A DNA stretch of 33,824 nucleotides from Eubacteriales bacterium (GTDB taxonomy: Bacteria > Bacillota > Clostridia > Christensenellales > CAG-138), in contig JAJFTI010000018.1 of assembly GCA_021373115.1 (NCBI GenBank), forward strand, positions 1 to 33,824, read 5' to 3'. The position numbers were made by a program, and so were the translations under genes. This document shows positions 30,571-33,824 of the stretch, piece after piece. Positions within the stretch are counted from its first letter, which is position 1; the number at the start of each line of letters is the position of its first letter. The notes under the pieces are model-generated. The model ran no database searches, was not told the origin of the DNA, and worked only from the letters and a program-made list of their open reading frames with translations.

Positions 30571-31509
30571 ATGAAATTCACCTTACGAGAGAAACGGTTT
30601 CCCTCCGCAACCGGACTGTGCGATATTCGATATCGCATGTGGATTCCCGAGGATCCGCACGCCGCGCTGCAGCTTACGCACGGTATGGCCGAGCATATTG
30701 ATCGCTACGAAGAATTCGCGTCGTTTTTAGCGGAAAACGGCGTTTTAGTGTATGGAAACGATATCGCAAGCCACGGCAAGAGCATTGCTCCCGGTATGCC
30801 GAAGGGATATTTTGGCGATAAGAACGGCTGGGACGCGGTCGTTCAGGATATGCGCACGATGCGCGATCTGGTGAAAAATGATTATCCGGGGATTCCGTTT
30901 ATCCTGATGGGGCACTCCATGGGCTCGTTCCTCGCGCGAACCTACGCGGGACGGGACGGCAAGGATTTCGACGCGTTCATCTTTTCCGGCACTGCGGGAG
31001 CGAATCCCGTCCTCGCAATCGGAAAGCTGATTGCCAAACGCGAAATTCGGAAAACCGGCGGAAAAGAACCGAGCATCGCGCTGTTTAACATGAGCTTTGG
31101 TTCCTATAACAAAGCGTTCCGGCCAAACCGTACGGTAAACGATTGGCTGTCCCGCGACGAGGCGAAGGTGGACCAGTATGTTGCGGACGAGAACTGCGGG
31201 TTCCCGTTTACCGCGCATGCCATGTACGACGTGTTCACTGGCCTGACCGAAATTTCCAATGAAAAATGGGCGGCACGCGTTCCAAAACGGCCGATTTTGC
31301 TGATGTCCGGCGCGAAGGATCCGGTAGGGAACAGCGGCAAAGGCGTGAAGCAGGTGTATAGCTGGCTGCAGAAGACCGGCCACCAGGCGGAGCTCAAGCT
31401 GTATGAAGACGGACGGCACGAAATGCTGAACGAAATTAACCGCAAGGACGTTTACGGTGATATTCTCCTGTTTGTAAACGCCGTGGAGGCCATGGGAGAG
31501 GTCAAATGA
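30571..31509 (+). CDS. Alpha/beta hydrolase (monoacylglycerol-lipase/S33-like)
   Basis: A 312-aa serine hydrolase of the lysophospholipase/monoglyceride lipase group. The oxyanion segment THGMAEHIDRYEEFA, the nucleophile elbow GHSMGS (S116), the acid D250 in SGAKDPVGN and H283 in DGRHEMLNE give a complete catalytic triad. No signal peptide, so cytoplasmic. An upstream frame from 30511 runs through the terminator; the ATG at 30571 has GGGAGG eight bases before it. It overlaps the next gene by four bases (ATGA). Confidence 0.9.
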   Translation: MKFTLREKRFPSATGLCDIRYRMWIPEDPHAALQLTHGMAEHIDRYEEFASFLAENGVLVYGNDIASHGKSIAPGMPKGYFGDKNGWDAVVQDMRTMRDLVKNDYPGIPFILMGHSMGSFLARTYAGRDGKDFDAFIFSGTAGANPVLAIGKLIAKREIRKTGGKEPSIALFNMSFGSYNKAFRPNRTVNDWLSRDEAKVDQYVADENCGFPFTAHAMYDVFTGLTEISNEKWAARVPKRPILLMSGAKDPVGNSGKGVKQVYSWLQKTGHQAELKLYEDGRHEMLNEINRKDVYGDILLFVNAVEAMGEVK

Positions 31510-32174
31510 GCGTTCTGGTCTACCGCGACAGCGATACGCTCAGCCAGGCGGTTGCAACGCTGCTCGCAGGCTGCATCATTGAAAAACCAACCAGCGCGCT
31601 GGGGCTCGACTGCAGCGCTCAGCTTTCCGCGACCTATCGAAAAATCGCCGGGATGACGAGCGACGGTCTTTTGGACTGGACAAGCGTTCGTACGTTCAAC
31701 CTCTATGAGCACGTGCGCGGGGACGCGGATGTATCGGACGAGTCGCGTATGCGCGCCATGCTTTACGACCGGGTGAACCTACAGCCGGGCAATATCTTTG
31801 CGCCGAATGCGGAAGCACGGGACTGGAGCCTGCTCTGCAATGAATATGAAAACACGATTCTGGATATTGGAGGGCTGGACACCGTTCTGTGCGTCGTCGG
31901 CAAGGACGGTCGCATCGCCTGCAACGCACCCGGAGCGGAGCTTGCTCCGGTTACGCATGTGGAGCGGACGGAGACAGGCCGCGTGGTAACGGTAGGCCTA
32001 TCGACCATCATGAACGCGAGGCGCGTGATCGTTGTGCTGTCCGGCCACGATCTGATCCAGACCGCGCCGCTCATCATCGGCGGGCCGATCGTACCCGCCA
32101 TGCCCGCAAGCTACCTGCAGCTGCATTCCAACGCGATCTTCATGCTGGACGAAGACGCGGCGGAGAAGATATAA
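31506..32174 (+). CDS. NagB-fold protein with missing catalytic residues
   Basis: A 222-aa protein that aligns end to end with glucosamine-6-phosphate deaminase, but is shorter (NagB ~266). The strongest match is the end, TVGLSTIMNARRVIVVLSG and SYLQLHSNAIFMLDEDAA. Expected active-site positions have changed: the phosphate loop GLPTGGTP reads GLDCSAQL; the NMDEY aspartate is Y67; in the DGHIAFNEP block D134 remains, but the histidine is R136 and the glutamate A141; the later GSQKA lysine is lost. It is therefore unlikely to deaminate glucosamine-6-phosphate and may bind a sugar phosphate or have another role. It overlaps the hydrolase stop and lies 16 bases before the glycosylase gene, all one operon. 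Confidence 0.8.
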   Translation: MSVLVYRDSDTLSQAVATLLAGCIIEKPTSALGLDCSAQLSATYRKIAGMTSDGLLDWTSVRTFNLYEHVRGDADVSDESRMRAMLYDRVNLQPGNIFAPNAEARDWSLLCNEYENTILDIGGLDTVLCVVGKDGRIACNAPGAELAPVTHVERTETGRVVTVGLSTIMNARRVIVVLSGHDLIQTAPLIIGGPIVPAMPASYLQLHSNAIFMLDEDAAEKI

Positions 32175-32190
32175 TCATAAGGCGCGGCAG

Positions 32191-32769
32191 ATGGAGCAAG
32201 GGAAGGTGCCCGGCTGGAATGAAATTGAACGGATGATTCAGAACTGCCGCCGTTGCGGACTCTGTGAGCAGCGGCACAGCATTGTTCTCGGTGAAGGGAA
32301 CCGGCAGGCGGAGATCATGCTCGTTGGCGAAGGGCCGGGGGCGGACGAGGACGCGCAAGGGCGCCCGTTCGTTGGAAAAGCGGGTCAATTGCTCGATAAA
32401 ATGTTTTCAGCGATTGACATGCGGCGCGAAGACCTGTATATTACGAACGTTGTCAAGTGCCGTCCTCCTGGAAACCGTACCCCTCTGGATGAGGAGGCGC
32501 ATGCGTGCCTGCCAATCCTAAGGATGCAGTACGCGCTGATCCGGCCAAAGATTGTTGTTTGTCTCGGCGCAACGGCGACGCGGCACGTTTACAATCCGGA
32601 AGCGCGCATTACGCGAGTTCGCGGCCAATGGCTTAGCAAGAACGGAACCTTTTTTCTGCCGACTTATCATCCGGCCGCTCTGCTGCGGGATGAATCGAAA
32701 AAGAAGGATGTCTGGGAGGACTTGAAGTCGATTGCGCTCAAATATACCGAGATAAAGGGAAATCAATAA
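32191..32769 (+). CDS. Family-4 uracil-DNA glycosylase (Fe-S)
   Basis: A 192-aa enzyme that removes uracil from DNA. The Fe-S cysteines C19, C22, C90 and C106 are present; motif 1 is GEGPGADEDAQGRPFVG (46-62) and motif 2 is HPAALL (H160). The segment NVVKCRPPGNRTP is typical of family 4. Short AAGG-type ribosome site. It is probably cotranscribed with the two genes before it; YebC follows 52 bases on. Confidence 0.94.
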   Translation: MEQGKVPGWNEIERMIQNCRRCGLCEQRHSIVLGEGNRQAEIMLVGEGPGADEDAQGRPFVGKAGQLLDKMFSAIDMRREDLYITNVVKCRPPGNRTPLDEEAHACLPILRMQYALIRPKIVVCLGATATRHVYNPEARITRVRGQWLSKNGTFFLPTYHPAALLRDESKKKDVWEDLKSIALKYTEIKGNQ

Positions 32770-32821
32770 TATATTCGGACAACGAAACTTTTTATTTTGC
32801 GGAAGGGTTACAGGAGGATTT

Positions 32822-33565
32822 ATGTCAGGACATTCCAAGTGGGCGAACATTAAAAATAAAAAGGAAAAGACCGATTCCCAGCGCGGGAAGGTCTTCACAA
32901 AAATTGGAAGAGAAATTGCAATCGCGGTCAAAGAGGGCGGCCCGGACCCGGTCAACAATAATAAGCTGCGGGACGTGATTGCCAAGGCAAAAGCGAACAA
33001 CATGCCGAACGACAATATCTCCCGTTCCATCAAAAAGGCGGCGGGCGAAGGCGCGTCGGTCAACTACGAAGAAATTGTCTACGAAGGCTATGGCCCCGGC
33101 AATATGGCGATTATTGTCAACATCGTGACCGACAACCGGAACCGTACGGCGGCGGAAATGCGCCATATCTTCGATAAAAGCGGCGGGAATCTGGGCAACA
33201 GCGGCTGCGTCGGCTGGATGTTTGATAAGAAGGGTCTTATCGTCATTGAGCGCACCGCGCTGATGGACGAGGACGAGGTCATGATGCAGGCGCTGGAAGC
33301 GGGCGCAGCGGACTTTGTGGCTCAGGACGACGCGTTTGAAATCTACACCGACCCGGCGGAGTTCTCCAAGGTTCGCGAAGCGCTGGAAGGCGCGGGCTTC
33401 GAATTCATCTCGGCGGACATCCAGATGCTACCGCAGAACACCGTGAACATTACGGACGCGGAAACCGTCGACAAGGTGCAAAAGTTCCTCGAAAAGCTCG
33501 ACGACAACGACGACGTACAGGAGTTCTTCCACAACGGCATCCTGCCCGAGGATGAAGAGGAGTAA
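32822..33565 (+). CDS. yebC: YebC/PmpR-family protein
   Basis: A 247-aa member of the YebC/TACO1 family, seen as a transcriptional regulator or as a factor helping ribosomes through difficult (polyproline) stretches. The start MSGHSKWANIKNKKEKTDSQ is diagnostic, followed by FTKIGREIAIAVKEGGPDP and the middle TDNRNRTAAEMRHIFDKSGGNLGNSGCVGWMF. The acidic tail (DDNDD, EDEEE) is normal. AGGAGG lies four bases before the ATG. Confidence 0.95.
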   Translation: MSGHSKWANIKNKKEKTDSQRGKVFTKIGREIAIAVKEGGPDPVNNNKLRDVIAKAKANNMPNDNISRSIKKAAGEGASVNYEEIVYEGYGPGNMAIIVNIVTDNRNRTAAEMRHIFDKSGGNLGNSGCVGWMFDKKGLIVIERTALMDEDEVMMQALEAGAADFVAQDDAFEIYTDPAEFSKVREALEGAGFEFISADIQMLPQNTVNITDAETVDKVQKFLEKLDDNDDVQEFFHNGILPEDEEE

Positions 33566-33582
33566 CAACGGATCCGGCGCAA

Positions 33583-33600
33583 CGCGGTTAAACAACCGCG
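33583..33600 (+). repeat. Inverted repeat downstream of yebC
   Basis: Perfect arms CGCGGTT/AACCGCG around AAAC, 17 bases after the yebC stop, without a T run. The same arm (ACGCGGTT) returns at 33664-33671 and pairs with AACCGC at 33681-33686 around the next promoter. Otherwise bases 33601-33660 show no gene. Confidence 0.45.
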
Positions 33601-33669
33601 AATCGCAGGATGTTCACACATTGGCTACAACAACGCCTTGCGGCGGCCCGCGCGAGACTGGTTACGCGG

Positions 33670-33698
33670 TTGCGGGTCAAAACCGCATGGTATAAAAT
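33670..33698 (+). promoter_or_regulatory. Promoter of the Gls24/Asp23 gene
   Basis: TTGCGG (33670-33675), 17-bp spacer, TAAAAT (33693-33698). An inverted repeat TGCGG-N7-CCGCA (33671-33687) lies over the -35 and spacer. Confidence 0.6.
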
Positions 33699-33726
33699 AG
33701 AACTATCAAAAAAGGAGGCGTAACTT

Positions 33727-33824
33727 ATGGCAGCGGAAATGACTACGACGCTAGGAAAGATTACGGTTGCGGACGACTTGATCGCCAGCATCGCCGGATA
33801 TGCAGCCGTGGAAAACTACGGCAT
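33727..33824 (+). CDS. Asp23/Gls24 family envelope protein, 3' end cut
   Basis: Only the first ~32 residues are visible: MAAEMTTTLGKITVADDL followed by IASIAGYAAVENYG. The pattern LGKI-V-D-VIA-IAG-A--E-YG is the start of Asp23/Gls24 (YqhY/AmaP partner) proteins of Gram-positive bacteria. AAGGAGG lies eight bases before the ATG. The gene leaves the window. Confidence 0.82.
   Translation, partial: MAAEMTTTLGKITVADDLIASIAGYAAVENYG

Overview
The window looks like chromosome of an anaerobic Clostridia-type bacterium (Bacillota). The signs are strong AGGAGG-type ribosome sites, sigma-A promoters close to consensus, many lipoproteins with a lipobox, tRNA genes that encode CCA, a Gls24/Asp23 gene, and a selenium-type purine hydroxylase cluster typical of gut Clostridia. 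Taxonomy is inferred from gene content only. No phage, insertion sequence or CRISPR array was seen.

Layout. (1) 1-4535: lipoate-protein ligase (5' edge cut), an NmrA-like SDR protein, a polytopic membrane protein and, convergently, an SPFH/prohibitin-like protein. (2) 4655-18527: the most distinctive block. A minus-strand operon ssnA - ygfK - fused Fe-S/Mo xanthine dehydrogenase faces a divergent threonine-synthase-like PLP enzyme, a BMP-type nucleoside-binding lipoprotein and a nucleoside ABC transporter (double ATPase plus two permeases). Together they read as uptake and anaerobic oxidation of purines. (3) 18535-20599: a TetR regulator with two matching operators, translationally coupled to a frameshifted phenylacetate-CoA-ligase-like gene. 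(4) 20656-22986: two tRNA-Ser genes, a small lipoprotein overlapping tail-to-tail with a DUF5131 (phage Gp37/Gp68-like) gene, and a UPF0316 membrane protein. (5) 23031-27434: a xth - maf - uvrC housekeeping operon and an acyltransferase-3 membrane protein. (6) 27512-30547: a Crp/Fnr regulator that leads a tightly overlapped SsuA/TauA-like ABC transporter operon. (7) 30514-33824: an operon of an alpha/beta hydrolase, a NagB-fold protein that has lost catalytic residues and a family-4 uracil-DNA glycosylase, then YebC and the start of a Gls24/Asp23 gene.

How the genes work together. BMP lipoprotein and transporter would import nucleosides or purine bases, SsnA would deaminate or hydrolyse a ring compound, the Fe-S/Mo hydroxylase would oxidise purines, and YgfK (Fe-S, FAD, NAD(P) motifs) is the natural electron partner because the hydroxylase lacks its own FAD subunit. 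The 266-bp divergent control region of this block holds a perfect inverted repeat and a tandem direct repeat over the ssnA promoter. All gaps between genes are under 300 bases.

Most interesting second-look items: the purine block and its PLP gene, the degenerate NagB-like protein, the promoter buried inside a terminator hairpin at 30514-30547, the phased TetR operators, and the frameshift at a CCC-C run.
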